A DNA stretch of 64,000 nucleotides from NCBI RefSeq assembly GCF_001677435.1, contig NZ_CP016268.1:1973001-2037000 (forward strand), given 5' to 3'. How positions within the stretch are numbered: position 1 is the first letter of the stretch; each line of letters opens with the position of its first letter. Shown here one piece after another: positions 1 to 12,074 of this stretch. The DNA comes from Woeseia oceani. GTDB lineage: Bacteria; Pseudomonadota; Gammaproteobacteria; Steroidobacterales; Woeseiaceae. The notes under the pieces are model-generated. The model was given only the letters and a program-made list of their open reading frames with translations, made no database searches and was not told the origin of the DNA. The translations under genes and the position numbers were made by a program.

Positions 1-1
1 C

Positions 2-1615
2 GAAGCGCCGATATTCCACGTCAACGGCGACGATCCGGAAGCCGTCATGTTCGTGACCCGGCTGGCGCTCGAGTATCGGCAGAAGTTTCGCAAGGATGTC
101 GTGATCGACCTGGTGTGCTACCGCCGGCATGGTCACAACGAGGCCGATGAGCCGAGCGCGACGCAACCCGTTATGTACTCCCGCATTCGCGATCACGAGA
201 GCACCCGCGAACGTTACGCCAAACGTTTGATCAGTGCCGGTGTTATCGATGCCGCCGGTGTTGGCAAAATGCAGGATGACTACCGCGGCCGGCTCGATCG
301 CGGTGAACCGGTGCCACGTTCGCACCTGGGAATGATCGGTGATGAGTTCACGGTGGATTGGTCACCGTATACGGATGCCGAGTGGGACGATCCGGTGGAT
401 ACGACGCTTAGCCCGGAGAAAGTCGCCGAACTTTCGAAAAAAATCACAACATTACCCGATGGCTTCGTTTTGCACGGTCGCGTACAACGCATCATCAGTG
501 AGCGTGAGCGGATGGCTGCTGACGAAGTACCGATGGATTGGGGCTTCGCCGAGACGATGGCTTACGCAGGACTGCTGGACGAAGGATTTGACTGCCGGGT
601 GACCGGTCAGGATAGCGGTCGCGGCACGTTCTTCCATCGCCACGCGGTGTTGCACAATCAATCGAACCGCCAGGAGTACGTGCCGCTGGAGCATATCTCC
701 AAACGGAAGGGCGCCTTCCGGGTGATCGATTCATTGTTGTCTGAAGAAGCGGTAATGGGCTTCGAGTACGGTTACGCGACCACCGAACCCAACACGCTGG
801 TAATCTGGGAAGGCCAGTTCGGTGATTTCTGCAACGGCGCCCAGGTGGTTATTGATCAGTTCATCAGTTCCGGTGAATCGAAGTGGGGTCGCTTGTGCGG
901 CCTGACCTTGTTCCTGCCGCACGGTTACGAAGGGCAGGGGCCAGAGCATTCTTCCGCACGTCTCGAGCGTTTCCTGCAATTGTGTGCTGAACACAATATG
1001 CAGGTTTGCGTGCCATCGACTCCGGCACAGATGTTCCACATGATTCGCCGGCAGATGCTGCGTCGCTACCGCAAGCCGCTTATTGTCATGACGCCAAAGA
1101 GTCTGCTTCGACACAAGTTGTCGACGTCGTCGTTGCGGCAATTGTCGGAAGGCCGGTTTCACACGATCATTCCGGAACAGGGCGAGATTGCGCCGAAGAA
1201 CACACGGCGTGTCGTGCTATGCAGCGGCAAAGTGTATTACGACCTGCTCGAAGCGCGGGAAGTGCACGGCGTTGACGATGTCGCGTTGGTTCGGATAGAA
1301 CAGCTCTACCCGTTCCCGATTGATGAATACGCGGCGATCATTGAACAGTACGCTGAGGTGCGAGATATTGTTTGGTGTCAGGAAGAGCCGCAAAATCAGG
1401 GCGCCTGGTACCAGATTCGTCATCGTCTGCAGGAATCGCTGAATGACGAACAAACCCTCTATTACGCCGGTCGAGCCAGCGCAGCTGCGCCAGCTTCCGG
1501 TATTTTCAAATTACACATGCAACAACAGCAAGCACTCGTTGAAGCGGCTTTGGACATTAAAATGAAAGCCGCCAAGTCGAAGCAAGCAGCCAAAAAGGCA
1601 CGGAAAAGTAAATGA
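2..1615 (+). CDS. sucA: 2-oxoglutarate dehydrogenase E1 component, C-terminal part (5' truncated by window)
   Basis: E1 is the thiamine-diphosphate-dependent decarboxylase of the 2-oxoglutarate dehydrogenase complex (TCA cycle, cytoplasm). The frame is open from base 2, so the visible 537 residues are roughly the last 60% of a protein usually about 930 residues long; the ATG at 47 is internal. Family blocks seen in order are [45 protein letters not shown] and a C-terminal [14 protein letters not shown] stretch. The protein ends in a lysine- and alanine-rich tail of about 18 residues that the enterobacterial enzyme lacks. The stop overlaps the sucB start (ATGA), so translation is probably coupled. 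Identity is secure. Confidence 0.97.
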   Translation, partial: EAPIFHVNGDDPEAVMFVTRLALEYRQKFRKDVVIDLVCYRRHGHNEADEPSATQPVMYSRIRDHESTRERYAKRLISAGVIDAAGVGKMQDDYRGRLDRGEPVPRSHLGMIGDEFTVDWSPYTDAEWDDPVDTTLSPEKVAELSKKITTLPDGFVLHGRVQRIISERERMAADEVPMDWGFAETMAYAGLLDEGFDCRVTGQDSGRGTFFHRHAVLHNQSNRQEYVPLEHISKRKGAFRVIDSLLSEEAVMGFEYGYATTEPNTLVIWEGQFGDFCNGAQVVIDQFISSGESKWGRLCGLTLFLPHGYEGQGPEHSSARLERFLQLCAEHNMQVCVPSTPAQMFHMIRRQMLRRYRKPLIVMTPKSLLRHKLSTSSLRQLSEGRFHTIIPEQGEIAPKNTRRVVLCSGKVYYDLLEAREVHGVDDVALVRIEQLYPFPIDEYAAIIEQYAEVRDIVWCQEEPQNQGAWYQIRHRLQESLNDEQTLYYAGRASAAAPASGIFKLHMQQQQALVEAALDIKMKAAKSKQAAKKARKSK

Positions 1616-2853
1616 GCATAGAGATCAAGGTACCGCAGTTACCCGAGTCAGTCAGCGACGCAACGCTGGTCGCCTGGCACAAAAAAGTTGGCGATTCTGT
1701 TTCGCGCGACGAAAACCTCGTTGACCTGGAAACAGACAAGGTCGTCCTGGAAGTTCCGGCGCCTGCGTCCGGTATCCTGAAAGAGATCAAGATCAAGGAT
1801 GGCACGACAGTTACCGCAGGTGACTTGCTGGCCGTACTTGAAGAAGGCGATGTGGCTGCAGATAGCAGCAGCGCTGAGAAACCCGCGGCTACCACCCCTG
1901 ATTCAGAGGAAGATGCCAGCGGGCGCGTCGCCAGCTCGGAGCCAGCAGGCAGCAGCGCACACAAGCTGAGCCCGTCTGTCCGCCGTTTGCTCGATGAACA
2001 TGATCTCGATGTCAGTGTCATCCCGGGTAGCGGCAAGGATGGCCGCGTCAGCAAGTCTGATGTCATGAAATACCTGAAGAGCCACAGTGACGAGGATGTT
2101 GCACCGGGTGATGCGAATGCAGCCGCGCCAGGAACTGCTGCGGGCGTTGCTACACGGACAGAACAGCGCGTGCCGATGACCCGATTGCGTGCCCGTATCG
2201 CTGAACGCCTGGTCGAGGCGCAACAATCTGCGGCGATGCTGACGACATTCAATGAAGTCGACCTGACTGAAGTGATGGCGCTGCGCAAGCGCTACAAGGA
2301 ACCGTTTGAGAAAGAACACGGTGCGAAGCTGGGCTTCATGTCGTTCTTTGCAAAAGCTGCCGTAGAAGGCTTGAAGAAGTTCCCGGTGATCAATGCGTCG
2401 GTCGAAGGCAATGACATTATTTATCATGACTACTATGACATTGGCATCGCGGTATCGTCTGAGCGTGGTTTGATGGTGCCGATCGTAAGAGACGTAGATC
2501 AGCTAAGCTTCGCCCAGGTGGAAAGCACGATCGCCGGCCTTGGTAATAAAGTTCGGGAAGGGACGATCGGCATGGATGATCTCACCGGTGGTACGTTTAC
2601 GATTACCAACGGGGGTATCTTCGGTTCAATGCTGTCGACACCGATTCTGAATCCGCCGCAGAGCGCGATTCTCGGAATGCACTCGATTCAGGAACGGCCG
2701 ATGGCCGTGAATGGCGAAATACAGATTCGACCGATGATGTACCTCGCGCTGACCTACGATCATCGCATTATCGATGGCAAAGAGGCTGTACAGTTTCTGG
2801 TAAGCATCAAGCAAACATTGGAAGACCCGGGTCGCCTGTTATTACAGGTCTGA
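1612..2853 (+). CDS. sucB: Dihydrolipoyllysine succinyltransferase, E2 of 2-oxoglutarate dehydrogenase
   Basis: The E2 core transfers the succinyl group from E1 to CoA through a swinging lipoyl arm. The 413 residues show an N-terminal lipoyl domain (about 1-77, lipoylated Lys43 in ETDKVVLEV), an Ala/Ser/Glu-rich linker, a peripheral E3-binding domain (about 115-153) and the acyltransferase domain with the C-terminal [13 protein letters not shown] catalytic block (His and Asp present). Length and order are typical of SucB. The start overlaps the sucA stop by 4 nt. lpd follows after 58 nt, giving a complete complex in one transcription unit. Confidence 0.97.
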   Translation: MSIEIKVPQLPESVSDATLVAWHKKVGDSVSRDENLVDLETDKVVLEVPAPASGILKEIKIKDGTTVTAGDLLAVLEEGDVAADSSSAEKPAATTPDSEEDASGRVASSEPAGSSAHKLSPSVRRLLDEHDLDVSVIPGSGKDGRVSKSDVMKYLKSHSDEDVAPGDANAAAPGTAAGVATRTEQRVPMTRLRARIAERLVEAQQSAAMLTTFNEVDLTEVMALRKRYKEPFEKEHGAKLGFMSFFAKAAVEGLKKFPVINASVEGNDIIYHDYYDIGIAVSSERGLMVPIVRDVDQLSFAQVESTIAGLGNKVREGTIGMDDLTGGTFTITNGGIFGSMLSTPILNPPQSAILGMHSIQERPMAVNGEIQIRPMMYLALTYDHRIIDGKEAVQFLVSIKQTLEDPGRLLLQV

Positions 2854-2902
2854 CTATCCGGTCATTGCCGTATTTCAGTCGCAAATCACTAGAGGGGCTT
2901 AA

Positions 2903-4339
<1,437 letters not shown>

Positions 4340-4348
4340 GTTAAGAGG

Positions 4349-6475
4349 TCAGCTCCCTCGCGTGACATCCGTCACGTTGGGGAGCTGCAGAATACGACTG
4401 ATCGACTGACTCAGTGCAGCCAGGTCCGGGACGGACAGCTTCAGTTCCATGACGACTTGCTGGTTTTTCTTGTCTGTCCGCGTCGTTGCTGTGTCAACGC
4501 TGACTTTTTCGTCAGTGAAGACACTGCTGATGTCGCGCAATAAACCCTGTCGGTCGAAGGCGCGGATGGTCAGCTCGGCCGGGTAAGTAGCCCCGGCAGG
4601 CTCCCCCCAATCGACCGAAATGACCCGTTCCGGGCTGCGGGAATTCAGGCTCAGAAAATTTCGGCAGTCAGCGCGGTGAATGCTGACGCCTCGTGCCTGG
4701 GTTATATAACCGCTGATCGCTTCAGGCGGAACGGGCCGGCAACAGCGGGCAAAATTGCATAGCAGATCGCCGACCCCGCTGACCGCTATTTGTCCCGCAC
4801 CGGTGGCTTTGGTCTCCGGGATCCGGCGGGTGCGGATCGTGTCCGGCTGCTGGTCACCGCGCAGGTTCTGAATGGCGCTGGCTACCGATGACGGCGTTGA
4901 GTCGCCGGCGCCGAGGGCGACACACAGACTCTCAACGTTGTCGAACTTCATGTACTTCGATATCTGCTCCAGCGGAATGTCGTTGATATTCAAACGCGTC
5001 AATTCGCGTTCAAGTATCTCGCGGCCCTGGCGTCGGTTTTGTTCCTTGTCCTGCTGCCGAAACCAGTTTCTGACCTTTGCCCGGTTACGGCCGCTGGCCA
5101 GGTAGGCATGTTGCGGGCTCATCCAGTCCCTGCTTGGGTTGGGCTCGCCACTGGTAATGACATCGATCTGGTCGCCATTTTTCACTTTGTAGGTCAGCGG
5201 GACGATGCGTCCGTTGACCTTGACGCCGCGGCAGCGATGGCCTACCTGGGTATGCACGTAGTAGGCGAAATCCAGCGGGGTTGCTCCCGCAGGTAATTCA
5301 ACAACGTCGCCTTTGGGACTGACGGCGTATACCCGGTCCTCAAAGACTTCATCCCGGATCTGTTCCAGCAGGTCACCATCGGGGCTGTCGGCATCGAGCA
5401 GATTGCGCAGGAAGCGAATTTTCTGATCGAACGCATCAACGGGGCCGCCACCTTCTTTGTAGCGCCAGTGAGCCGCGACACCGAATTCCGCGTGGCGGTG
5501 CATGTCATGGGTACGAATCTGAACCTCGAGGGTGCGCCCACCGGGACCGATCACTGCGGTGTGCAGTGACTGGTAGTTGTTGCCTTTCGGGTTGGCAATG
5601 TAGTCATCAAATTCGCCGCGAAGGTAAGGCCACATATTGTGCACAACACCCAGTGCGGCATAGCACTCGCGCACGTCATTAACAAAGATGCGTACCGCGC
5701 GCATGTCGAAAATCTGTTCGAGGCCGCGGTTTTTTCGCTGCATCTTCCGCCAGATACTGTAGATGTGTTTGGGTCGCCCGCTGATCTCCGCCTTGATGTC
5801 GCTGGCGGCAAGGGCTTCGTGCAGTTCGGCAATGATGGTTTCGATAAATGCCTCACGCTCGCTGCGCCGCTCGCGGAGGCCCTTGGCGATTTCCCGGTAG
5901 GTGTCGGGCTCGAGGTAGCGAAAGGCAAGATCCTCCAGTTCCCACTTGAGCTGCCAGATACCGAGCCGGCTGGCCAAAGGCGCGTATATTTCGCGTGTTT
6001 CCATTGCCAGGCGCTGCTGTTCTGCGATGTCGACGTCTTTCGCCATGCGCAGGCGATAGAGCTGTTCGGCTATCCGGACCAGTACCAGGCGGGCATCGGA
6101 TACCATGGCGAGCAACATCTTGCGCAGAGCTTCCGATTGCGGGGTTGCGAGGGCAGCACCGGGCTTCCAGTCAGTCGGTAGCGAGAATCGACTCAAGTGC
6201 ACGAGGCCGTCGGCAAGCGCAAGGGCCTGCGGATCGATTTCATCCGTGTTGGGCGCCGTGTTCAGGTCGCGGAGCAGTGGGTACAGAATGACCGCGGCCA
6301 GCAACGGTCCGCTGATTTCGAAGGGCGCCAGAATCTCTGCAATGGCTTCGCCTTCGTCGCGGCAAGCAACAATTGCCGCTGATTTCGACCGGCTATCCAC
6401 GAAGCGTCGTGCTTTGGCGACGATCGCATCGTGTTCGTCGCTGTTTCCTCGATTTTCTGCGTTACTTGTCGTCAT
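4349..6475 (-). CDS. relA: (p)ppGpp synthetase, RelA type
   Basis: This is a long RelA/SpoT homologue of 708 residues that makes the stringent-response alarmone. The N-terminal hydrolase region is degenerate: where SpoT has an HD motif in a LLHDVIEDT-like block, this protein reads VILYPLLRD. The synthetase domain is intact ([14 protein letters not shown], then an acidic [13 protein letters not shown] segment of the RelA ExDD type and NYQSLHTAV). A TGS domain, a Cys-rich [11 protein letters not shown] segment and a C-terminal ACT domain follow. These features favour monofunctional RelA over SpoT. It is divergent from yebC across about 150 nt. Confidence 0.93.
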   Translation of the reverse strand: MTTSNAENRGNSDEHDAIVAKARRFVDSRSKSAAIVACRDEGEAIAEILAPFEISGPLLAAVILYPLLRDLNTAPNTDEIDPQALALADGLVHLSRFSLPTDWKPGAALATPQSEALRKMLLAMVSDARLVLVRIAEQLYRLRMAKDVDIAEQQRLAMETREIYAPLASRLGIWQLKWELEDLAFRYLEPDTYREIAKGLRERRSEREAFIETIIAELHEALAASDIKAEISGRPKHIYSIWRKMQRKNRGLEQIFDMRAVRIFVNDVRECYAALGVVHNMWPYLRGEFDDYIANPKGNNYQSLHTAVIGPGGRTLEVQIRTHDMHRHAEFGVAAHWRYKEGGGPVDAFDQKIRFLRNLLDADSPDGDLLEQIRDEVFEDRVYAVSPKGDVVELPAGATPLDFAYYVHTQVGHRCRGVKVNGRIVPLTYKVKNGDQIDVITSGEPNPSRDWMSPQHAYLASGRNRAKVRNWFRQQDKEQNRRQGREILERELTRLNINDIPLEQISKYMKFDNVESLCVALGAGDSTPSSVASAIQNLRGDQQPDTIRTRRIPETKATGAGQIAVSGVGDLLCNFARCCRPVPPEAISGYITQARGVSIHRADCRNFLSLNSRSPERVISVDWGEPAGATYPAELTIRAFDRQGLLRDISSVFTDEKVSVDTATTRTDKKNQQVVMELKLSVPDLAALSQSISRILQLPNVTDVTRGS

Positions 6476-6628
6476 TCGGGTGTCTTTCGGTGGTGTGTAC
6501 CTAATCCAGAACCGTTATCATACGCGCAGCTTGGCTGGTACTCGCTACCCGTCCGTTGGACAACGGCGGCTACGCGGTGCTTTCCTAACATACCTAGTCA
6601 CAATTTTCACACAGGTTTAAAAAGGCGA

Positions 6629-7372
6629 ATGGCCGGACATAGTAAGTGGGCGAATATTCAGCACCGCAAGGGCGCCCAGGACAAGAAGCGCGGCAAGCTC
6701 TTCACAAAGCTGATACGCGAAATCACGATTGCAGCCCGGATAGGTGGTGGCGATTTGACGGCCAACCCACGCTTGCGTCTCGCAGTCGACAAAGCGAAAG
6801 CGCAAAGCATGCCGAAAGACAATATTGATCGGGCGATCAAACGTGGTTCGGGCGATATGGACGGCGACGAGTATCTCGAGATCCGCTATGAAGGTTACGG
6901 ACCGGGCGGCACGGCGGTTATGGTTGATTGCATGACGGACAACCGCAATCGCACGGTGGCGGAAGTGCGGCACGCTTTCTCCAAGTTTGGCGGCAATCTC
7001 GGTGCGGACGGCTCTGTTGCCTATTTGTTCAACCATGTCGGCCTGCTGTCATACCCGAGTGGCAGCGATGAAGACGCCATCATGGAAGCGGCGATCGAAG
7101 CGGGCGCTGAAGATGTCGTCGTCGATGCGGACAAGTCCGTTGAAGTCATCACAGAGCCTGCGGAATTCGAAGCCGTACGCGATGCGATGCGCGCCGCTGA
7201 GTTGCCACCCGAAAGTGCCGAGTTGACGATGCGCGCTACGACCTCCGCGGAACTTGGGGTCAATGAGGCCGCAACGATGATTAAACTGCTCGAAATGCTG
7301 GAGGATCTGGATGACGTGCAAAACGTCTACAGCAATGCTGACATCGCGGACGATGTGCTGGCACAACTGTGA
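6629..7372 (+). CDS. yebC: YebC/TACO1-family regulator or translation factor
   Basis: The protein begins [18 protein letters not shown], the hallmark N-terminus of the YebC family, and is 247 residues long, the usual size. Family members have been described as transcriptional regulators and, more recently, as factors that help ribosomes through difficult sequences; the sequence does not decide between these. I chose the ATG at 6629 because the family N-terminus starts there; an upstream in-frame extension from 6431 carries no family sequence. It heads the yebC-ruvCAB-tol run, and its stop overlaps the ruvC start (GTGA). Confidence 0.95.
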   Translation: MAGHSKWANIQHRKGAQDKKRGKLFTKLIREITIAARIGGGDLTANPRLRLAVDKAKAQSMPKDNIDRAIKRGSGDMDGDEYLEIRYEGYGPGGTAVMVDCMTDNRNRTVAEVRHAFSKFGGNLGADGSVAYLFNHVGLLSYPSGSDEDAIMEAAIEAGAEDVVVDADKSVEVITEPAEFEAVRDAMRAAELPPESAELTMRATTSAELGVNEAATMIKLLEMLEDLDDVQNVYSNADIADDVLAQL

Positions 7373-7902
7373 GCAAAACGCCGATAACCAAGCAGCGAAT
7401 ATTGGGCATCGATCCGGGTTCCCGGCTGACCGGTTTCGGCATCATTGACGTTGACGTCAAGCTCACGACTTACGTGGCCAGTGGCTCCGTGCAAAGTGCG
7501 CGCGGCAGTTTCCCCGAACGGTTGCAGCTGATTTTCCAGTCTATTGGCGAGATAGTGGCCGAGTACCAGCCGCAAATTGTCGCTATCGAGAGTGTGTTCG
7601 TACACAAGAATGCCGGCAGTGCACTGAAACTGGGACAAGCCCGGGCAGCAGCCCTGTGTGCAACGTTTTGTATGGCAGCGGAAGTCCACGAGTACGCACC
7701 TCGTGAGATCAAGCAGGCGATTGTAGGAACCGGTGCAGCTACCAAGGAACAGGTCCAACACATGGTAACTTCCTTGTTGTCACTGGACGGTGCGCCATCT
7801 GCCGACGCTGCCGACGCTTTGGCAGCCGCACTCTGTTGCGCGCACCGACAACGAATGCACGTGCGATTGAACGATGTTGCCGAGATGCGAGTCATACGAT
7901 GA
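7369..7902 (+). CDS. ruvC: Holliday junction endonuclease RuvC
   Basis: RuvC resolves Holliday junctions after RuvAB branch migration. The 177-residue protein shows the RNase H-like catalytic acidic residues: Asp15 in [14 protein letters not shown], a Glu in the [13 protein letters not shown] block, and Asp residues in [16 protein letters not shown] near the C-terminus. The start is GTG, overlapping the yebC stop by 4 nt, and its own stop overlaps the ruvA ATG. Tight coupling suggests co-translation. Confidence 0.97.
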   Translation: MSKTPITKQRILGIDPGSRLTGFGIIDVDVKLTTYVASGSVQSARGSFPERLQLIFQSIGEIVAEYQPQIVAIESVFVHKNAGSALKLGQARAAALCATFCMAAEVHEYAPREIKQAIVGTGAATKEQVQHMVTSLLSLDGAPSADAADALAAALCCAHRQRMHVRLNDVAEMRVIR

Positions 7903-8498
7903 TTGGGATGTTGCGAGGTACGCTGGCGCACAAGCAGCCGCCGCAAATCATTGTTGACTGCAATGGTGTGGGCTACGAAATCGAAACGCCGATGTCGACC
8001 TTTCTTGACTTGCCGCCGCTGGGTAAGGATGTCAGTCTGTTCACGCACTTGCTGGTGCGCGAGGATGCACAAGTTCTTTACGGCTTCGCGACAGAAGATG
8101 AAAAGCTGCTGTTCCGGACGTTGCTGAAAGTCAGCGGTGTCGGCGCGAAGATGGCGCTGTCGATCTTGTCGGCGATGAGCGTTGGCGACTTTGCGCGTTG
8201 CGTACAACTGGAAGATACCGCGATGTTGGTCAAGATTCCGGGGGTGGGCAAGAAAACGGCGGAGCGACTGATCATTGAAATGCGCGACAAGCTGGCCAAA
8301 GCCGCCGAAGGATTGCCGCAGATCAACAAGCCGAATGCCGTCAGCGATGCTCGGACGGAAGCGTTTGACGCGCTCGCATCCCTTGGTTATAAGCCGGCCG
8401 AGATCAAACGATTACTGGCGAAAATGGATACCGATGGCATGACCTCCGAAGACATCATTCGTCAGGCGCTGCGGCAAACCGTGGGCCAGGGGGCATAA
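7899..8498 (+). CDS. ruvA: Holliday junction branch migration protein RuvA
   Basis: RuvA is the tetrameric junction-binding partner of RuvB. The 199 residues start [12 protein letters not shown], with the OB-fold domain, two helix-hairpin-helix motifs (including KIPGVGKKTAERLIIEMRDK) and a C-terminal three-helix RuvB-binding domain (SLGYKPAEIKRLL). The ATG at 7899 overlaps the ruvC stop (ATGA) and matches the family N-terminus, so the upstream in-frame extension was rejected. ruvB follows after 3 nt. Confidence 0.97.
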   Translation: MIGMLRGTLAHKQPPQIIVDCNGVGYEIETPMSTFLDLPPLGKDVSLFTHLLVREDAQVLYGFATEDEKLLFRTLLKVSGVGAKMALSILSAMSVGDFARCVQLEDTAMLVKIPGVGKKTAERLIIEMRDKLAKAAEGLPQINKPNAVSDARTEAFDALASLGYKPAEIKRLLAKMDTDGMTSEDIIRQALRQTVGQGA

Positions 8499-8501
8499 GC
8501 A

Positions 8502-9551
8502 ATGTCGGCTATTGAACACGACAGATTGACCAGCGCGGTGCAGCGGGACGAAGACCGGCATTTCGACCGAGCGATTCGGCCCCGCACGCTGGCCGACTAT
8601 GTTGGGCAGCCGAAAGTCTGCCAGCAAATGAACATTTTCATCACCGCCGCAAAGCAACGCGAAGAAGCGCTCGACCATGTGTTGATTTTTGGCCCACCGG
8701 GCCTGGGCAAAACCACGCTGGCGCATATCGTCGCCAACGAAATGAAAGTCAACATGCGGCAGACCTCAGGCCCCGTCCTGGAGCGCCCGGGTGATTTGGC
8801 CGCCATACTCACCAATCTCGAACCGAACGATGTTCTGTTTGTCGACGAAATTCACCGCTTGAGTCCGGTGGTTGAAGAAGTGCTGTACCCGGCAATGGAA
8901 GATTTTCAGCTCGACATCATGATCGGCGAGGGCCCTGCAGCACGTTCGATCAAACTCGACCTGCCGCCGTTTACGTTGATTGGCGCGACCACGCGCGCTG
9001 GCCTGTTGACCTCACCGCTGCGGGATCGCTTCGGCATCGTGCAACGTCTCGAGTTTTACGCCGCGCCGGACCTTGAATCCATTGCCAATCGTTCGGCTGA
9101 AATCCTGGGTTTACCGATCGAAAGCGATGGTGCCGGCGAGATCGCGAGCAGGTCACGCGGCACACCTCGGATCGTCAATCGATTGTTACGGCGGGTAAGG
9201 GACTTTGCCGAAGTTGAAGGCAACGGTCTTGTAACGGGTGATATAGCCCGACGAGCCATGGACCTGCTGGAAGTTGATCCGCACGGCTTTGACGCGATGG
9301 ATCGTCGCCTGCTACAGACCATCATAGACAAGTTCGACGGTGGCCCGGTCGGTGTGGAAAGCCTGGCCGCGGCCCTGGGGGAGGAACGCGGTACGATTGA
9401 GGACGTGCTGGAACCGTATCTGATTCAACAGGGTTTCATGATGCGTACGGCCCGCGGCCGCGTCGCTACGCGCAACGCGTATCTGCATTTTGGCTTGACA
9501 CCACCGGTTCGCGAAGCCATTCCCGAACTACCGCTTTTTGAACAACCCTGA
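8502..9551 (+). CDS. ruvB: Holliday junction branch migration ATPase RuvB
   Basis: RuvB is the hexameric AAA+ motor that drives branch migration. The 349 residues contain Walker A ([10 protein letters not shown]), Walker B ([10 protein letters not shown]), sensor 1 ([10 protein letters not shown]), the arginine finger in SPLRDRFG and the C-terminal winged-helix domain (RTARGRVAT). Length is typical. It is directly downstream of ruvA and partly overlapped by an alternative upstream start of ybgC. Confidence 0.98.
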   Translation: MSAIEHDRLTSAVQRDEDRHFDRAIRPRTLADYVGQPKVCQQMNIFITAAKQREEALDHVLIFGPPGLGKTTLAHIVANEMKVNMRQTSGPVLERPGDLAAILTNLEPNDVLFVDEIHRLSPVVEEVLYPAMEDFQLDIMIGEGPAARSIKLDLPPFTLIGATTRAGLLTSPLRDRFGIVQRLEFYAAPDLESIANRSAEILGLPIESDGAGEIASRSRGTPRIVNRLLRRVRDFAEVEGNGLVTGDIARRAMDLLEVDPHGFDAMDRRLLQTIIDKFDGGPVGVESLAAALGEERGTIEDVLEPYLIQQGFMMRTARGRVATRNAYLHFGLTPPVREAIPELPLFEQP

Positions 9552-9561
9552 ACGCCTGGCC

Positions 9562-9981
9562 ATGCCTCTATCCGCTGATCAATCCGCCTTCCTTTGGCCC
9601 GTCCGCGTCTATTATGAAGACACGGATGCGCAGGGTGTTGTCTACTACGCAAATTATTTCCGCTACATGGAACGGGCGCGTACGGAATGGTTGCGCGCTC
9701 TCGGTGTCGAACAGGATGTATTGATGCAGGAGCAGAGACGGGTTTTCGTTGTGGTCGATACTCAAGCGGAGTTTCTGAAGCCAGCCAGATTCAATGACCA
9801 GTTGACAGTTAGTGCACGTCTGCTCAATCGCGCGCGCGCCAGCTTCGACCTGGAACAAATTATTTCACGCACCAATGGGGAATTACTGGTTCGGGGCCGC
9901 ACGCGTGCCGCGTATTTGAACGCGGACACGATGAAACCAGTCAGATTACCCGCCGATCTCTTCGAGGAATCGAAAATATGA
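9562..9981 (+). CDS. ybgC: Tol-Pal associated acyl-CoA thioesterase YbgC
   Basis: This is a hotdog-fold thioesterase with the family signature YYEDTDAQGVVYYANYFRY near residue 16, including the catalytic Asp. It hydrolyses short-chain acyl-CoA or interacts with acyl carrier protein and is the usual first gene of the tol-pal operon. At 139 residues from the ATG at 9562 it matches the family. An upstream TTG at 9538 would add eight residues and overlap ruvB; I prefer the ATG. Its stop overlaps the tolQ start (ATGA). Confidence 0.93.
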   Translation: MPLSADQSAFLWPVRVYYEDTDAQGVVYYANYFRYMERARTEWLRALGVEQDVLMQEQRRVFVVVDTQAEFLKPARFNDQLTVSARLLNRARASFDLEQIISRTNGELLVRGRTRAAYLNADTMKPVRLPADLFEESKI

Positions 9982-10667
9982 CGCCTGATATGTCGCTTAT
10001 GAGCCTGGTTCTGGAAGCCAGCCTGCCCGTGCAGATAGTTATGCTGATCCTGCTCGGTGCATCCGTGGTTTCCTGGAGCATCATTTTTACCAAACGGCGG
10101 CTGATTCACCGAACCAAATCGGCCTCAGATGATTTTGAGTCCAGTTTTTGGTCGGGCGGCGATCTGCAGTCCCTGTACCAGAACACGGCGCGGCGCAAAG
10201 ACGGCAACATCGGAATGGCCAGCATTTTCGAATCCGGGTTTCGGGAATTTTCACGAATCAAACAGCAAGGTGACGTTGAACCTGCGAAGATTGTCGAGGA
10301 ATGCCAACGCGCAATGCGGGTCTCGCAGATGCGCGAAGTGGACCGGCTTGAGCAGAGCCTGGCTACGTTGGCGACTATTGGCTCTACCAGTCCGTACATC
10401 GGTTTGTTTGGAACCGTCTGGGGCATCATGGGTTCGTTCCACGGTCTCGGCGCCAACCCGCAGGCCGCAACCCTCGCGTCGGTTGCGCCAGGCATTTCGG
10501 AAGCGCTGGTAGCAACGGCGATGGGCCTGTTTGCCGCCATTCCGGCCGTTGTTGCGTACAACCGCTATGCGGACAAAGTCGTGCGACTTGAGATTCGCTA
10601 CGACGGATTCATGGAAGAGTTCACCAGTATCCTCCAGCGCCACGCTCGCGCGCGGACCGGAGCCTGA
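9978..10667 (+). CDS. tolQ: Tol-Pal system inner-membrane proton-channel protein TolQ
   Basis: TolQ belongs to the MotA/TolQ/ExbB family and forms the proton-powered motor with TolR. The 229 residues carry an N-terminal membrane helix (about 15-38), a cytoplasmic loop and two further helices; the conserved block GLFGTVWGIMGSFHGLG and the channel-lining helix around LVATAMGLFAAIPAVVAYN are visible. The start overlaps ybgC. tolR starts 2 nt after the stop. Confidence 0.97.
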   Translation: MTPDMSLMSLVLEASLPVQIVMLILLGASVVSWSIIFTKRRLIHRTKSASDDFESSFWSGGDLQSLYQNTARRKDGNIGMASIFESGFREFSRIKQQGDVEPAKIVEECQRAMRVSQMREVDRLEQSLATLATIGSTSPYIGLFGTVWGIMGSFHGLGANPQAATLASVAPGISEALVATAMGLFAAIPAVVAYNRYADKVVRLEIRYDGFMEEFTSILQRHARARTGA

Positions 10668-10668
10668 G

Positions 10669-11112
10669 ATGGCATCGCCACTGCAGAAGCGCAAATTGAT
10701 GGGCGATATCAACGTCGTGCCCTACATCGACGTGATGCTGGTGTTGCTGATCATTTTCATGGTTACTGCGCCGCTGTTGACTCAAGGCGTGCAGGTGGAG
10801 TTGCCAAAAGCCGGCGCTGAACCCATCACGGACTTGCCGGATACGCCACCGCTGGTGCTCAGCGTTGACCGTGACGGCAATCTGTTTATCAATTTTGGGG
10901 ACGGTCAGGACAGCCCGGCGTCGGCTGACGAAATAGTGCGACGCGCCAGTATCCTGATTAACGAGCATCCGAATATACCGGTGTTGGTAAAAGGTGATCG
11001 CGCAGTGCCTTACGGCAATGTGGTGGGTGCAATGGTTTTGCTGCAACGTGCGGGTGCTGCCAAGGTGGGCTTCGTTACTGATCCCCTCGACACGTACCCG
11101 ATTCCGGAATAA
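10669..11112 (+). CDS. tolR: Tol-Pal system protein TolR
   Basis: TolR is the ExbD-family partner of TolQ. The 147 residues include the single membrane helix with the proton-carrying Asp in NVVPYIDVMLVLLIIFMVT, followed by a periplasmic domain (LSVDRDGNLFIN and VLVKGDRAVPYGNVVGAM). The ATG at 10669 gives the family N-terminus MASPLQKRKLMGDINV; the longer in-frame opening from 10531 lies inside tolQ and is spurious. Confidence 0.97.
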   Translation: MASPLQKRKLMGDINVVPYIDVMLVLLIIFMVTAPLLTQGVQVELPKAGAEPITDLPDTPPLVLSVDRDGNLFINFGDGQDSPASADEIVRRASILINEHPNIPVLVKGDRAVPYGNVVGAMVLLQRAGAAKVGFVTDPLDTYPIPE

Positions 11113-11126
11113 GCCGCTTTATCCGC

Positions 11127-12032
11127 ATGCGCGACGATCTCAACATCATTCCGGTTGCATTGGCTATCCTGCTGCACGTGATTATTGCGGCACTGATGAT
11201 CGTGGGTCTGGACTTTTCCCGTGCGCAGCAACCGGCAATACCGTTGGCCATGACCGCGACCCTGGTGACCGAAGCCGACATGCAAACGGTGACTCAAAAG
11301 GCACCCGAGCCGGTTATCGATGAACCGCCGGTGGATGAGCCCGAACCTGAGCCCGAACCCGAACCCGAACCCGAATCGGAGCCTGAAACACCGCCAGTCC
11401 CCGATCCCGCGGAGCAGGAACGGCAACGGCTGGAGGAAGAGAAGCGCCAGCAGGATATACGTGAGGAACAGGAACGGGTGCGGCAGATTCAGCTGCGCGA
11501 AGAGCAGGAACGCATCCGCAAGGAACAGGAAGCAGAACGTATAAGGCAGCAAAAAGCGGAAGCCGAACGCAAGAAGCGCGAAGAAGCGGAGAAAGAAAAA
11601 CAACGCGAAGAAGCGGAACGCAAGCGCAAGGAAGAAGTCGAACGACAGCGACTGGAAAACGAACGCAAAAAGCGCGAAGCGGAGGAGGCAGAACGCAAGC
11701 GGCGTCTCGACGCAGAACTGGCCGAAGAAGCTAAACGGCTGGCGGCGCAACAATCAGGTGAAATGGCGCGCTACATTTACGCCATTCAGCAAAAAATACA
11801 GAGAAACTGGGTACGCCCGCCCAGCGCGCAACCTGGTATCGAGTGCGTGGCACTGGTGACCCAGTTGCCGGGAGGCGATGTCGTTGACGTGGTCATAGAC
11901 CGGTGTAACGGCGATGCGGCGGTACGGCGTTCGATCGAGGCGGCTATATACAAAGCGACGCCATTGCCTCAGCCTCAGAACCGGGCGCTATTCGATCGAA
12001 ACTTGCGGATCGTCGTCAAACCTGAACAATAG
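11127..12032 (+). CDS. tolA: Cell envelope integrity protein TolA
   Basis: TolA spans the periplasm and links the TolQR motor to TolB-Pal. The 301 residues have an N-terminal membrane helix (VALAILLHVIIAALMIVGL), a proline-glutamate repeat (EPEPEPEPEPEPE, about 70-85), a long Glu/Arg/Lys-rich coiled coil (about 90-208) and a C-terminal domain (about 210-301) with paired Cys in the blocks IECVALVTQLPGG and VIDRCNGDAAV. The EP repeat is encoded by a short imperfect 6-nt DNA repeat near 11336-11390. Its position between tolR and tolB confirms identity. Confidence 0.94.
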   Translation: MRDDLNIIPVALAILLHVIIAALMIVGLDFSRAQQPAIPLAMTATLVTEADMQTVTQKAPEPVIDEPPVDEPEPEPEPEPEPESEPETPPVPDPAEQERQRLEEEKRQQDIREEQERVRQIQLREEQERIRKEQEAERIRQQKAEAERKKREEAEKEKQREEAERKRKEEVERQRLENERKKREAEEAERKRRLDAELAEEAKRLAAQQSGEMARYIYAIQQKIQRNWVRPPSAQPGIECVALVTQLPGGDVVDVVIDRCNGDAAVRRSIEAAIYKATPLPQPQNRALFDRNLRIVVKPEQ

Positions 12033-12074
12033 GGCACCTCATTGCAGGTCTGCCTGATCCTGGACTGGAAGAAT

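Noticed and set aside
1557-2288. 243-residue Ser-rich opening on the minus strand in sucA/sucB
   Set aside because: It is antisense to sucB and mirrors its codon pattern; no family features.
11336-11390. Short tandem DNA repeat (GAACCC-like units)
   Set aside because: It encodes the Glu-Pro stretch of TolA, a normal feature of that protein, and is imperfect.
11010-11753. Phe/Leu-rich 247-residue opening on the minus strand over tolA
   Set aside because: The apparent hydrophobic protein is the reverse complement of Glu/Arg/Lys-rich coiled-coil codons of TolA.
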